Positions 1 through 5,250 are shown, numbered from the stretch's first letter. The stretch is DNA of 9,044 nucleotides from Christensenella sp. UBA767 (GCA_002297185.1 DBJV01000024.1:1-9044), one strand, 5' to 3'. The notes: generated by a model from the sequence alone, not told the origin. Numbers and translations: made by a program.

Positions 1-996
1 AAGAAGGGTATGTTCTCTATGATGAACTACTATTTGCCGCTCAAAGGCATTGCGTCCATGCACTGCTCGGCAAACACCGATTTGAACGGTCAAAACACCG
101 CAATCTTCTTCGGGCTCTCCGGCACGGGTAAGACCACGCTTTCCACAGACCCCAAACGTTTGCTTATCGGCGACGACGAGCATGGTTGGGACGACAACGG
201 CGTGTTCAACTTCGAGGGCGGTTGCTATGCAAAGGTTATCAACCTCGACAAGGATTCCGAACCCGATATCTACAACGCAATCAAGCGCAATGCTTTGCTT
301 GAAAACGTAACTCTCGACGAAAACGGCAAAATCGATTTCGCAGATAAGAGCGTCACGGAGAACACTCGTGTTTCCTATCCGATTGACCACATCAAGAACA
401 TCGTGCGTCCGATTTCCGCAGCTCCCGATGCAAAGAGCGTTATCTTCTTGTCCGCAGACGCGTTCGGAGTTTTGCCGCCCGTATCCATCCTTACGCCGGA
501 ACAAACGCAATACTACTTCTTGTCCGGTTTCACCGCAAAACTCGCAGGTACAGAGCGCGGTATTACAGAACCCACGCCGACGTTCTCGGCTTGCTTTGGT
601 CAAGCGTTCCTTGAATTGCATCCCACCAAATACGCAGAGGAACTCGTCAAGAAGATGCAAAAGAGCGGTGCGAAGGCATACCTCGTCAACACGGGTTGGA
701 ACGGCACGGGTAAACGTATCTCCATCAAAGACACGCGCGGTATCATCGATGCGATTTTGAGCGGCGATATCGACAAAGCGCCCACCAAGACCATTCCGTA
801 CTTCAACTTCGAAGTCCCGACCGAACTTAACGGTGTTGACAGCGGCATCCTCGATCCTCGCGACACGTACGCAAACGTTGAGGATTGGAACGCAAAGGCG
901 GTTGACCTTGCAGGTCGTTTCATCAAGAACTTTGCAAAATACGAAGGCAACGCCCACGGCAAAGCCCTCGTCCCCGCCGGCCCGCAACTCAACTAA
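1..996 (+). CDS. pckA: Phosphoenolpyruvate carboxykinase (ATP), 3' part
   Basis: Cytosolic enzyme converting oxaloacetate plus ATP to phosphoenolpyruvate, CO2 and ADP (EC 4.1.1.49). It links the citrate-cycle acids to gluconeogenesis, and in many anaerobes runs in the carboxylating direction. The frame is open from base 1, so the gene begins upstream; 331 residues remain of a family length of about 530. Visible signatures are the P-loop GLSGTGKTT (nt 112-138), the metal/phosphate-binding segment GDDEHGWDDNGVFNFEGG just after it, the arginine-bearing TENTRVSYP stretch, ADAFGVLPPVS, and the C-terminal block with TERGITEP and NTGWNGTGKRI. No active-site residue I can check is missing. The gene is GC-richer than the block downstream and ends in its own hairpin terminator, so it is probably unrelated in function to the next genes. 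Identification is secure; only the N-terminus is unseen. Confidence 0.97.
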   Translation, partial: KKGMFSMMNYYLPLKGIASMHCSANTDLNGQNTAIFFGLSGTGKTTLSTDPKRLLIGDDEHGWDDNGVFNFEGGCYAKVINLDKDSEPDIYNAIKRNALLENVTLDENGKIDFADKSVTENTRVSYPIDHIKNIVRPISAAPDAKSVIFLSADAFGVLPPVSILTPEQTQYYFLSGFTAKLAGTERGITEPTPTFSACFGQAFLELHPTKYAEELVKKMQKSGAKAYLVNTGWNGTGKRISIKDTRGIIDAILSGDIDKAPTKTIPYFNFEVPTELNGVDSGILDPRDTYANVEDWNAKAVDLAGRFIKNFAKYEGNAHGKALVPAGPQLN

Positions 997-1012
997 TCCA
1001 ATTTTACCAAAT

Positions 1013-1045
1013 AAAAAAACGTCCACGTTTCGTGGGCGTTTTTTT
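1013..1045 (+). terminator. Intrinsic terminator of pckA
   Basis: Stem ACGTCCAC / GTGGGCGT (one G-T wobble) with loop GTTTC, preceded by a run of seven A and followed by a run of seven T, beginning 16 nt after the pckA stop. The A-tract makes it potentially bidirectional. It is almost identical to the hairpin at 3174-3201. Confidence 0.9.
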
Positions 1046-1126
1046 GATGTAAATATGAGATGCAATTAATATGCATTTAGTATTCTGTTAGGGGGAGCGC
1101 GTTTGTGGCGAGTAGGGAGGTGTATT

Positions 1127-1201
1127 ATGAATTGCGTGTCAATATTTCCATTGATATTATTAAATAAGTGTGATAAAATCCTTAATGAAGAATCCGCGTA
1201 A
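1127..1201 (+). CDS. Possible 24-aa small ORF upstream of the TIR gene
   Basis: A 24-codon ORF with a near-ideal Shine-Dalgarno sequence, AGGGAGG at 1114-1120, six bases before its ATG. The peptide starts MNCVSIFPLILLNKCDKI, with a short hydrophobic core, two cysteines and a charged C-terminus. I recognise no family. A weak promoter-like pair (TTGATG 1044-1049, TAATAT 1067-1072, 17-bp spacer) sits upstream. The better promoter at 1151-1179 lies inside this ORF and would bypass it. It could be a leader peptide affecting TIR-gene expression, the broken start of a lost gene, or chance. The ribosome binding site is the only strong argument for it. Confidence 0.3.
   Translation: MNCVSIFPLILLNKCDKILNEESA
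1151..1179 (+). promoter_or_regulatory. Predicted promoter of the TIR gene
   Basis: -35 TTGATA (1151-1156), 17-bp spacer, -10 TAAAAT (1174-1179) with an extended TG at 1171-1172. Transcription would start near 1186, giving an untranslated leader of about 80 nt before the TIR gene. The 13-mer GTGTGATAAAATC that carries the -10 recurs exactly at 4346-4358 in front of the CRISPR leader. Confidence 0.6.
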
Positions 1202-1266
1202 AAACACAAGACGCATCTTTCAGTAGAATGTATTTATACTAATAGGAAGAGGGAGAAAAAATTTAT

Positions 1267-3105
1267 ATGAAGATTTTTTTGAGCCACGCATCTGAGGATA
1301 AAGCAATAGTTGACAGTTTTATCAACAGTCTAAATGATATTGTACAAAACGCAGAAATTGATTACTTTTATACATCTCGATACGAAACGGCAATCTCTGC
1401 AGGACATAACATTATTAGCGAAGTAAGCAATAGTTTGAAAACGGCTGATTTGGTTGTTATTTTCGCGACGGACAACTATTTGAGAAGTACTTATTGTTGG
1501 TATGAACTTTCAGTTTCCACGTTTTTGGGTAAACAACTTATTCCGATTTGTTTTAGCCAAACTTCACAAGATGAGATAAAGAGACTTATTGGAAATAATA
1601 CCGTCTTTTTGGATGCGCAAAACGAGGGGCTATCGCAACGGTTATACGTTTCTTTATTAGGAGCTCTAAAAAGTCATAAAATTGATATTTCAATGTCGCA
1701 AGTTAAAAATGGCGAGGAAGTCTTTGCGTTTCCACTTTCGGAAACAACTAAATCTTATATAGGTAGCGGAGAAACTTATGCAAATATAATCAAGTATTGC
1801 GAGGATTTTGGCGTAAAAAGATTTATAAGTACAAGTTTGAGAGGAAAAGAATTAGCGGAGAAATTGAGTAATAGCAAGGAGATTAAGATTGCATCTACTA
1901 CCGCATATAATTTGACGTTTATTTTGTCAGAACAGATTCTTCCGCAATTGTTGGCAAATGGAACTAACGTTACTATTCTCATTCCTAATAAGTATTCTCA
2001 GTTCTGCAAAGACGTTGCATTGATTGAAACGCCGGACGAGTTTGAATCTAATTATAAAAGATTAGCAAGTGAATTTCAGTCTGTGGTTTCCTTGCTAAAA
2101 CAAGCTTTGATAACAGCAAAAAGGATTAATAGTGAAAGTGTCGGTAAAATTTATTTCGGATGTTGTTCGACATTGCTGAGACAAACGATTACTCTTTCCA
2201 TAAAAAATGATGATACAACGTGGGGATGGGTAGCAATGACGATTCCTCCGAGTAAAACTATAGACGGAACGCCTTGCTTTGAATTCGTTTCTAATACTCC
2301 GACGGAAGAGAAAAAACTTTTTCCTCTTTTTAATAAGCATTTTGATGGGATGCTTGCCGTTGCAAAAAGAAGGGACAATATAGTAGAAATAACAGATGAC
2401 ATAGATATTGATGATTTCTGCTTTTATTTGGAGAAGGATTCCGCTTTATCGTATTGGAAAGAGAAAGAAAATACTGCAAAAAGCCTAATGTCCGACCGCA
2501 TGGATGATTACGAAACTCCGCACATCTTAATCGAAGTAGCGGCACAACATCCTTTGAGGGCAGACGGCACGCCGAATGAAGAATTTGCAAAAAGACTGAA
2601 TAAAGCAGTAGAAATCTATAATAAAAACGATAATGTCAAAATTTATGTTCCAGGTAGTCGTCATAAGAAAGCAAATGTTTATGGCGCAGAACGTGTAGAT
2701 GTATGTTCATTGAGTTGTGCCGGAAAGAAATATTTGATAGGAAAAGGCGTAAAAGAGGAAGATATTTTTGCGGATGAAATGAACGACGAATACAAAGGTG
2801 ACAATGGCGTTTATAACTCTGCAGACGAATGCTATGTGGCGGCGCAGATTTTTAAGAATGGAGATTTTAGCCGTTTAATATGTATATGTGCACCGTTTCA
2901 ATGCCTGAAAAAAGCGTTTTTCTATTGCAATGAAGGCATTTTGCCAATCTTTGAAACTGTATCATCGGAAAAGATGTTCCATAACTTTATAGAAGAGGCG
3001 ATAAACGTTTTGCCATATACAATTTACGAAGATCATAATTGGCAAGATAAAAACTCTCGCCTTGGGAAAAAGAGCAGAGCCGAAAGAAAACCGCAATCGA
3101 TTTAA
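1267..3105 (+). CDS. TIR-domain protein with C-terminal YdcF/DUF218-like domain
   Basis: A 612-aa protein, probably cytosolic: no signal peptide or membrane segment. Residues 1-130 form a TIR domain: strand one plus SHASEDK, a VVIFATDNYLRS strand, and the STYCWYELS motif whose E80 matches the catalytic glutamate of NAD-cleaving TIRs (the usual Trp of the S-x-W-C motif is Tyr76). Residues about 165-400 vaguely resemble PLD-like ligand-binding modules (ISTSLRGKELAEKL, then LLANGTNVTILIPN) but have no HKD motif. Residues about 418-560 resemble YdcF/DUF218: DGTPNEEFAKRL, KKYLIGKGVKEEDIF, GVYNSADECYVA. The start is supported by GGAAGAGGGAG at 1245-1255 and by the TIR fold beginning at residue 2. 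By analogy with Thoeris and other TIR systems it may deplete NAD or make a nucleotide signal upon infection; that is inference. No ThsA-like or other effector partner is adjacent. TIR is confident, YdcF moderate, the middle domain weak. Confidence 0.82.
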   Translation: MKIFLSHASEDKAIVDSFINSLNDIVQNAEIDYFYTSRYETAISAGHNIISEVSNSLKTADLVVIFATDNYLRSTYCWYELSVSTFLGKQLIPICFSQTSQDEIKRLIGNNTVFLDAQNEGLSQRLYVSLLGALKSHKIDISMSQVKNGEEVFAFPLSETTKSYIGSGETYANIIKYCEDFGVKRFISTSLRGKELAEKLSNSKEIKIASTTAYNLTFILSEQILPQLLANGTNVTILIPNKYSQFCKDVALIETPDEFESNYKRLASEFQSVVSLLKQALITAKRINSESVGKIYFGCCSTLLRQTITLSIKNDDTTWGWVAMTIPPSKTIDGTPCFEFVSNTPTEEKKLFPLFNKHFDGMLAVAKRRDNIVEITDDIDIDDFCFYLEKDSALSYWKEKENTAKSLMSDRMDDYETPHILIEVAAQHPLRADGTPNEEFAKRLNKAVEIYNKNDNVKIYVPGSRHKKANVYGAERVDVCSLSCAGKKYLIGKGVKEEDIFADEMNDEYKGDNGVYNSADECYVAAQIFKNGDFSRLICICAPFQCLKKAFFYCNEGILPIFETVSSEKMFHNFIEEAINVLPYTIYEDHNWQDKNSRLGKKSRAERKPQSI

Positions 3106-3130
3106 ATCATACAGAGATACAGTCTCAAAA

Positions 3131-3167
3131 GTAATTAAATGGAATTACAAATTATCCTGTAATTTTG
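3131..3167. repeat. Small inverted repeats after the TIR gene
   Basis: AT-rich alternating hairpins: GTAATT with AATTAC around loop AAATGG, or AATTACA with TGTAATT around AATTATCC. They are mutually exclusive and lack a T-run, so they are not terminators by themselves. They may stabilise the 3' end of the TIR transcript. The rest of the 248-bp gap 3106-3353 holds only the terminator and promoter listed separately. Confidence 0.35.
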
Positions 3168-3173
3168 CAACAT

Positions 3174-3201
3174 AAAACGTCCACATCTCGTGGGCGTTTT
3201 T
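3174..3201 (+). terminator. Intrinsic terminator of the TIR gene
   Basis: Stem ACGTCCAC / GTGGGCGT with loop ATCTC, A-tract before and five T after, about 70 nt past the TIR stop. Both stem arms are identical to those of the pckA terminator at 1013-1045, and similarity continues a little further (GACGTAAA here, GATGTAAA there). Confidence 0.85.
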
Positions 3202-3297
3202 GACGTAAAGAATGTTGATGGATAAAGTATAACAGTATTTCCGATAAAGCATTTAGCAAATATAGGAAAAACCAATAAAATGTCGCAAAATACGGTC

Positions 3298-3326
3298 TTG
3301 AATATGCGTGGCGGCGGTGGTATAAT
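3298..3326 (+). promoter_or_regulatory. Predicted promoter of the orf105-csn2 operon
   Basis: -35 TTGAAT (3298-3303), exactly 17 bp, then a consensus -10 TATAAT (3321-3326). The start point would be near 3333, about 20 nt before the first ATG. It separates csn2 from the TIR gene transcriptionally, together with the terminator at 3174-3201. Confidence 0.75.
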
Positions 3327-3353
3327 TTGTGTATTAAAAGGTGGGAGGCAATT

Positions 3354-3671
3354 ATGGATGATTTTGAATTGCTTTGCAGAGCAAAAGTTTACGTTGATAA
3401 ATTGGCAAACGGAATAAATCCTTTAACAGATGAAAATGTTCCAGAAAACGACGTTGTAAACGAGGTTAAAGTAAGTCGTTGTTTGTTTTTCGTTTCCGAT
3501 GTGTTGAGACAAGTGCTTGAAAACGGCGGAAGTGTGCAAGGCGGCAAGAGAAGGCGTAGAGAAAAGTTTTTTATGACTGCCGATGAATTGCACGGATTTG
3601 AATATTCCGATATCGTCGGAGATGTCAAAAGCAACGTTATCGACAACGATAATAGGTTGGTGGTGTTATGA
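3354..3671 (+). CDS. Unknown 105-aa protein translationally coupled to csn2
   Basis: Start chosen at the ATG 3354 because GGGAGG (3343-3348) lies five bases before it; an upstream in-frame TTG at 3327 has no such site and would overlap the promoter. The 105-aa protein is soluble and has no recognised catalytic motif. Notable segments are LANGINPLTDENVPENDVVNEVKVSRCLFFVSDVLRQV (helical, residues about 17-53), a basic patch GGKRRRREKFF that could touch nucleic acid, and an acidic C-terminus. From memory it resembles short Firmicutes proteins of unknown function carrying an SRCxFxVSDVLRxVxENGG motif; some seem longer, so this one may be shortened. Its stop overlaps the csn2 start as ATGA, implying coupled translation. 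In ordinary type II-A loci cas2 occupies this position, but this protein does not look like Cas2. A role in adaptation or in DNA binding is conjecture. Confidence 0.75.
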   Translation: MDDFELLCRAKVYVDKLANGINPLTDENVPENDVVNEVKVSRCLFFVSDVLRQVLENGGSVQGGKRRRREKFFMTADELHGFEYSDIVGDVKSNVIDNDNRLVVL

Positions 3672-4339
3672 AAATTTGCCATTACGATTTATCAAAACCA
3701 TTTGATATAACAAGCGGTGTAGGTGTGCTTGTCGTTGAAAATGCGTCAAGGTTTGTTCGATACTGCAACGATTTTTTGGCACAACAAAACGGTGAAGACG
3801 GAGATTTCATAATAGATGACGGCGAAAAAGCGTTTTCTTTCAAAAAAAGCGGATGCATAATCTTTGATTATTTCGGAATGTCACTTGGCGATAAGAAAAT
3901 ATTGTCGGGATTATACGAGCAGATAAAAAGCGTGATTGACGAGGCATACCTGCAAGAATACTACGATTTGATAAGTCGGATGAGCGGATTTTGCGATTTG
4001 ATTTCTGTAGAATTGCCGCTTGAGGTTGAACATAATGCCGATTTATCCGTGCAGGATTTCCTAAAAACGATGAAGGTCAAGCCTGTTGAACACAAAAAAT
4101 CGTTTGCAGAGAGTATCGTCGATTGTCTCGATGCGCAGGCAAAGTTTGTCGGTACAAAACTGTTTGTGCTTGTCAATTTGAGATCTTTTCTTGACAATGA
4201 AGAATATTCGCTGCTTGTATCGCATTTCAACTATGCTCCGTATTCCGTTTTGCTACTCGAGAGAGCGCAATGCAGTAGGGCGAAAAATGAGCCGATGTTA
4301 ATCATTGACAACGATTTGTGCGAGATTGTTGTCGAATAA
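3668..4339 (+). CDS. csn2: CRISPR-associated protein Csn2 (type II-A)
   Basis: Csn2 forms a ring-shaped homotetramer that slides on double-stranded DNA ends and supports spacer acquisition together with Cas1, Cas2 and Cas9. At 223 aa the length suits the family. Supporting features are the N-terminal strand pair with VGVLVVENASRFVRYCNDFL (residues about 18-37), the central helical region (DKKILSGLYEQIKSVI, about 75-90), LSVQDFLKTMKVKP (126-139), and the strongly typical LFVLVNLRSFLDNEEYSLL (165-183), followed by a VLLLE strand and a final IIDNDLCEI strand. It starts inside the upstream gene's stop (ATGA overlap), has only a weak GGTGG ahead of it, and so probably depends on coupling. A CRISPR leader and repeat follow at once, as in canonical type II-A loci, yet cas9, cas1 and cas2 are absent from the upstream position. 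It may be a relic or work in trans. The frame is fully open, so there is no sign of decay in the gene itself. Confidence 0.9.
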   Translation: MKICHYDLSKPFDITSGVGVLVVENASRFVRYCNDFLAQQNGEDGDFIIDDGEKAFSFKKSGCIIFDYFGMSLGDKKILSGLYEQIKSVIDEAYLQEYYDLISRMSGFCDLISVELPLEVEHNADLSVQDFLKTMKVKPVEHKKSFAESIVDCLDAQAKFVGTKLFVLVNLRSFLDNEEYSLLVSHFNYAPYSVLLLERAQCSRAKNEPMLIIDNDLCEIVVE

Positions 4340-4357
4340 CAAATTGTGTGATAAAAT
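4329..4357 (+). promoter_or_regulatory. Predicted promoter of the CRISPR leader
   Basis: -35-like TTGTCG (4329-4334, inside the csn2 3' end), 17-bp spacer, extended -10 TGATAAAAT (TAAAAT at 4352-4357). The start point would be near 4364, about 60 nt before the first repeat, so it could make pre-crRNA or a leader RNA. Confidence 0.5.
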
Positions 4358-4422
4358 CATAGTATAAACACCTCTACCATTAAGATTTCTGCGTGTGGTG
4401 CGCAAAAATGCTCAAATTTGAG
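4340..4422 (+). promoter_or_regulatory. Type II-A CRISPR leader with anchoring sequence
   Basis: The stretch between the csn2 stop and the first repeat. Its last seven bases (4416-4422) are ATTTGAG, directly abutting the repeat. This is the leader-anchoring sequence known from streptococcal type II-A arrays to place new-spacer integration by Cas1-Cas2. It overlaps a perfect 12-bp palindrome CTCAAATTTGAG (4411-4422). The leader also holds a small hairpin (TGCG...CGCA, 4390-4404) and an inverted partial copy of the repeat (4374-4386). Confidence 0.65.
4374..4418 (+). repeat. Inverted partial copy of the CRISPR repeat (antirepeat-like)
   Basis: CTACCATTAAGAT at 4374-4386 is the reverse complement of repeat positions 17-30 with one base missing, and ATGCTCAAAT at 4409-4418 matches the complement of the repeat 5' end in 8 of 10 bases. 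The two pieces are in antirepeat order, separated by 22 nt containing a small hairpin rather than the 6 nt expected. It starts about ten bases after a predicted transcription start. It could be a degenerate tracrRNA antirepeat or a structural element folding the leader onto the first repeat. No tracrRNA nexus or terminator is seen after it. Confidence 0.4.
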
Positions 4423-4501
4423 GTTTGAGTATGGTGTTATCTTAAATGGTAGTCAAACAAAGTGTAGCGTTAAGGTATGTTTGAGTATGGTGTTATTTTA
4501 A
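4423..4501 (+). CRISPR. Minimal type II-A CRISPR array: one intact and one degenerate repeat
   Basis: Repeat 1 occupies 4423-4458 (36 nt), begins GTTTGAGTATGGTGTTAT and ends TTAAATGGTAGTCAAAC, with a 6-bp terminal inverted repeat GTTTGA/TCAAAC. The length and the GTTTGAG...GGTAGTCAAAC ends are typical of Firmicutes type II-A repeats. A second copy at 4479 is identical for the first 18 bases, then one C-to-T change, and diverges after about 4501, as expected of a degenerate terminal repeat. The gap between them (4459-4478) is AAAGTGTAGCGTTAAGGTAT, only 20 nt where about 30 is normal. Position after csn2 and the leader agrees with the call. The array may be a relic, or collapsed in assembly. 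Confidence 0.7.
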
Positions 4502-4567
4502 TGTCATTTATTGCAAAATTTTTCTATTTTGAAGAATGCTAATTATTTTTGAAGTCGATATAACGTC

Positions 4568-4599
4568 GTTGTAAATTTGTTTTAACGCTTATTTACAAC
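4568..4599. repeat. 9-bp inverted repeat
   Basis: GTTGTAAAT (4568-4576) and ATTTACAAC (4591-4599) are perfect inverted copies with a 14-nt loop. No T-run follows, so it is not an obvious terminator. It could be a hairpin of a small RNA or a protein-binding site; no function assigned. Confidence 0.45.
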
Positions 4600-4732
4600 A
4601 ATCTAAGTTTTGGTAGCATAGTTTCTGTCTCAACTATTTACGAAAATGTATAAATATGTGTCGGAAATGCGGTATTGAGGGTGAAAATAGTGCATTTATG
4701 ATACACTTTATATGCTAAAATTGAGATTTATG

Positions 4733-4746
4733 CATACAATTGTATG
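4733..4746. promoter_or_regulatory. 14-bp palindrome upstream of the marR promoter, possible operator
   Basis: CATACAATTGTATG is a perfect palindrome of the size and AT-rich character bound by MarR dimers. It lies about 30 bp upstream of the -35 box of the MarR-family gene, so it would suit autoregulation from upstream or activation better than direct occlusion. Binding by this regulator is inference. Confidence 0.4.
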
Positions 4747-4774
4747 GATATTGTTGATTTTGTAAACTTTCTTC

Positions 4775-4803
4775 TTGAAAGGCGGCGCAATCAATGATAT
4801 AAT
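4775..4803 (+). promoter_or_regulatory. Promoter of the MarR-M28 operon
   Basis: -35 TTGAAA (4775-4780), 17-bp spacer, consensus -10 TATAAT (4798-4803). Only six bases separate the -10 from the ATG at 4810, so the predicted transcription start coincides with the first codon and the mRNA should be leaderless. Confidence 0.75.
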
Positions 4804-4809
4804 AACAAT

Positions 4810-5250
4810 ATGGACTTAAAAAATACTGCTTATTATTTTGCGGTTTTCCGCAAACTTTTGCGTTCCTATACAGACTATCAGATGAGGGAACTCAAAGATT
4901 ACGATCTTACGCCAAACGAAATCGTGGTGCTTTCCAGCATAGGCACGGTGGGTATGGCAAGCGATATCGCCGCATCAGCGTGCGTGTCGAAGGCTCTCGT
5001 TTCGCGTAGCGTAAAACAACTAAAAGACAAAGGTCTTATCAAAATCAACATTTCTCCCATCGACAAAAGGGAACAAATGCTAGAACTCACGTCGGAAGGG
5101 GAAATCGTTGCCGAACTTATTTCGGAGGCGAACGACAAGTTTTATAGGGTGGCTTTCAGTAGATTTGAGGACAATGAAAAGCGCGTAATGCAAGCGCTCC
5201 TTCAATTGATGCTACAAAATCTCGAAAGCGGGGATAACAATGATTTATGA
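4810..5250 (+). CDS. MarR-family transcriptional regulator
   Basis: A 146-aa dimeric winged-helix DNA-binding regulator, usually responsive to small lipophilic or phenolic ligands or oxidants. N- and C-terminal helices (about 4-30 and 95-139) form the dimer interface. The winged helix runs from LTPNEIVVLSSIG (33-45) through the recognition helix VSKALVSRSVKQLKDKGLI (59-77) to the wing with the family's D-x-R signature, PIDKREQMLELT (83-94). The start is the first ATG of the frame; there is no ribosome binding site because the promoter lies directly on it. The last 11 bases overlap the next gene, so the two are one operon and the regulator probably controls the downstream peptidase and perhaps the oxidoreductase. 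The ligand cannot be told from sequence. Three cysteine-free helices flank one Cys (C58) in the DNA-binding domain; redox sensing by it is only a possibility. Confidence 0.92.
   Translation: MDLKNTAYYFAVFRKLLRSYTDYQMRELKDYDLTPNEIVVLSSIGTVGMASDIAASACVSKALVSRSVKQLKDKGLIKINISPIDKREQMLELTSEGEIVAELISEANDKFYRVAFSRFEDNEKRVMQALLQLMLQNLESGDNNDL

Larger units (their letters stand above)
4502..4774. other. AT-rich intergenic stretch with no gene
   Basis: Between the CRISPR remnant and the MarR promoter I see no ORF with a plausible start, no further repeat copy and no tRNA. It holds two inverted repeats listed separately (4568-4599, 4733-4746) and a weak AT-only hairpin CAAAAT/ATTTTG at 4514-4531. Hand count at 4501-4560 gives 13 G+C in 60 bases, the poorest part of the window I counted. 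Confidence 0.6.

Noticed and set aside
600..992. 130-aa antisense ORF within pckA, and a similar forward off-frame ORF at 368-760
   Set aside because: Both lie wholly inside the clearly real pckA frame, have no ribosome binding site and encode low-complexity, Ser/Arg-rich proteins typical of shadow frames.
1267..3105. Classical two-gene Thoeris system
   Set aside because: No ThsA-like protein (Sir2, SLOG or membrane effector) is next to the TIR gene, and a terminator closes the transcript directly after it.
3131..3155. Possible minus-strand tracrRNA antirepeat (CCATTTAA shared with the complement of the CRISPR repeat)
   Set aside because: Only an 8-base core plus scattered matches in very AT-rich DNA; the central AACACCATA part is absent and no nexus or terminator follows. 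It is better explained as a local inverted repeat.
1013..3201. Insertion-sequence or integron cassette boundaries around the TIR gene
   Set aside because: No transposase or integrase, no target-site duplication and no terminal inverted repeats; the only repeated element is the terminator itself.
3327..3353. Upstream TTG start extending the 105-aa protein by nine residues
   Set aside because: The TTG directly adjoins the -10 box and would sit upstream of the predicted transcription start; the ATG at 3354 has a strong ribosome binding site.
3354..4339. Toxin-antitoxin pair interpretation of the two overlapping genes
   Set aside because: The second gene matches Csn2 in length and signature segments and is followed by a CRISPR leader and repeat; nothing in the first resembles a known antitoxin.
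4568..4599. Inverted repeat as the terminator of the CRISPR transcript
   Set aside because: The 14-nt loop and absence of a following T-run do not fit an intrinsic terminator.
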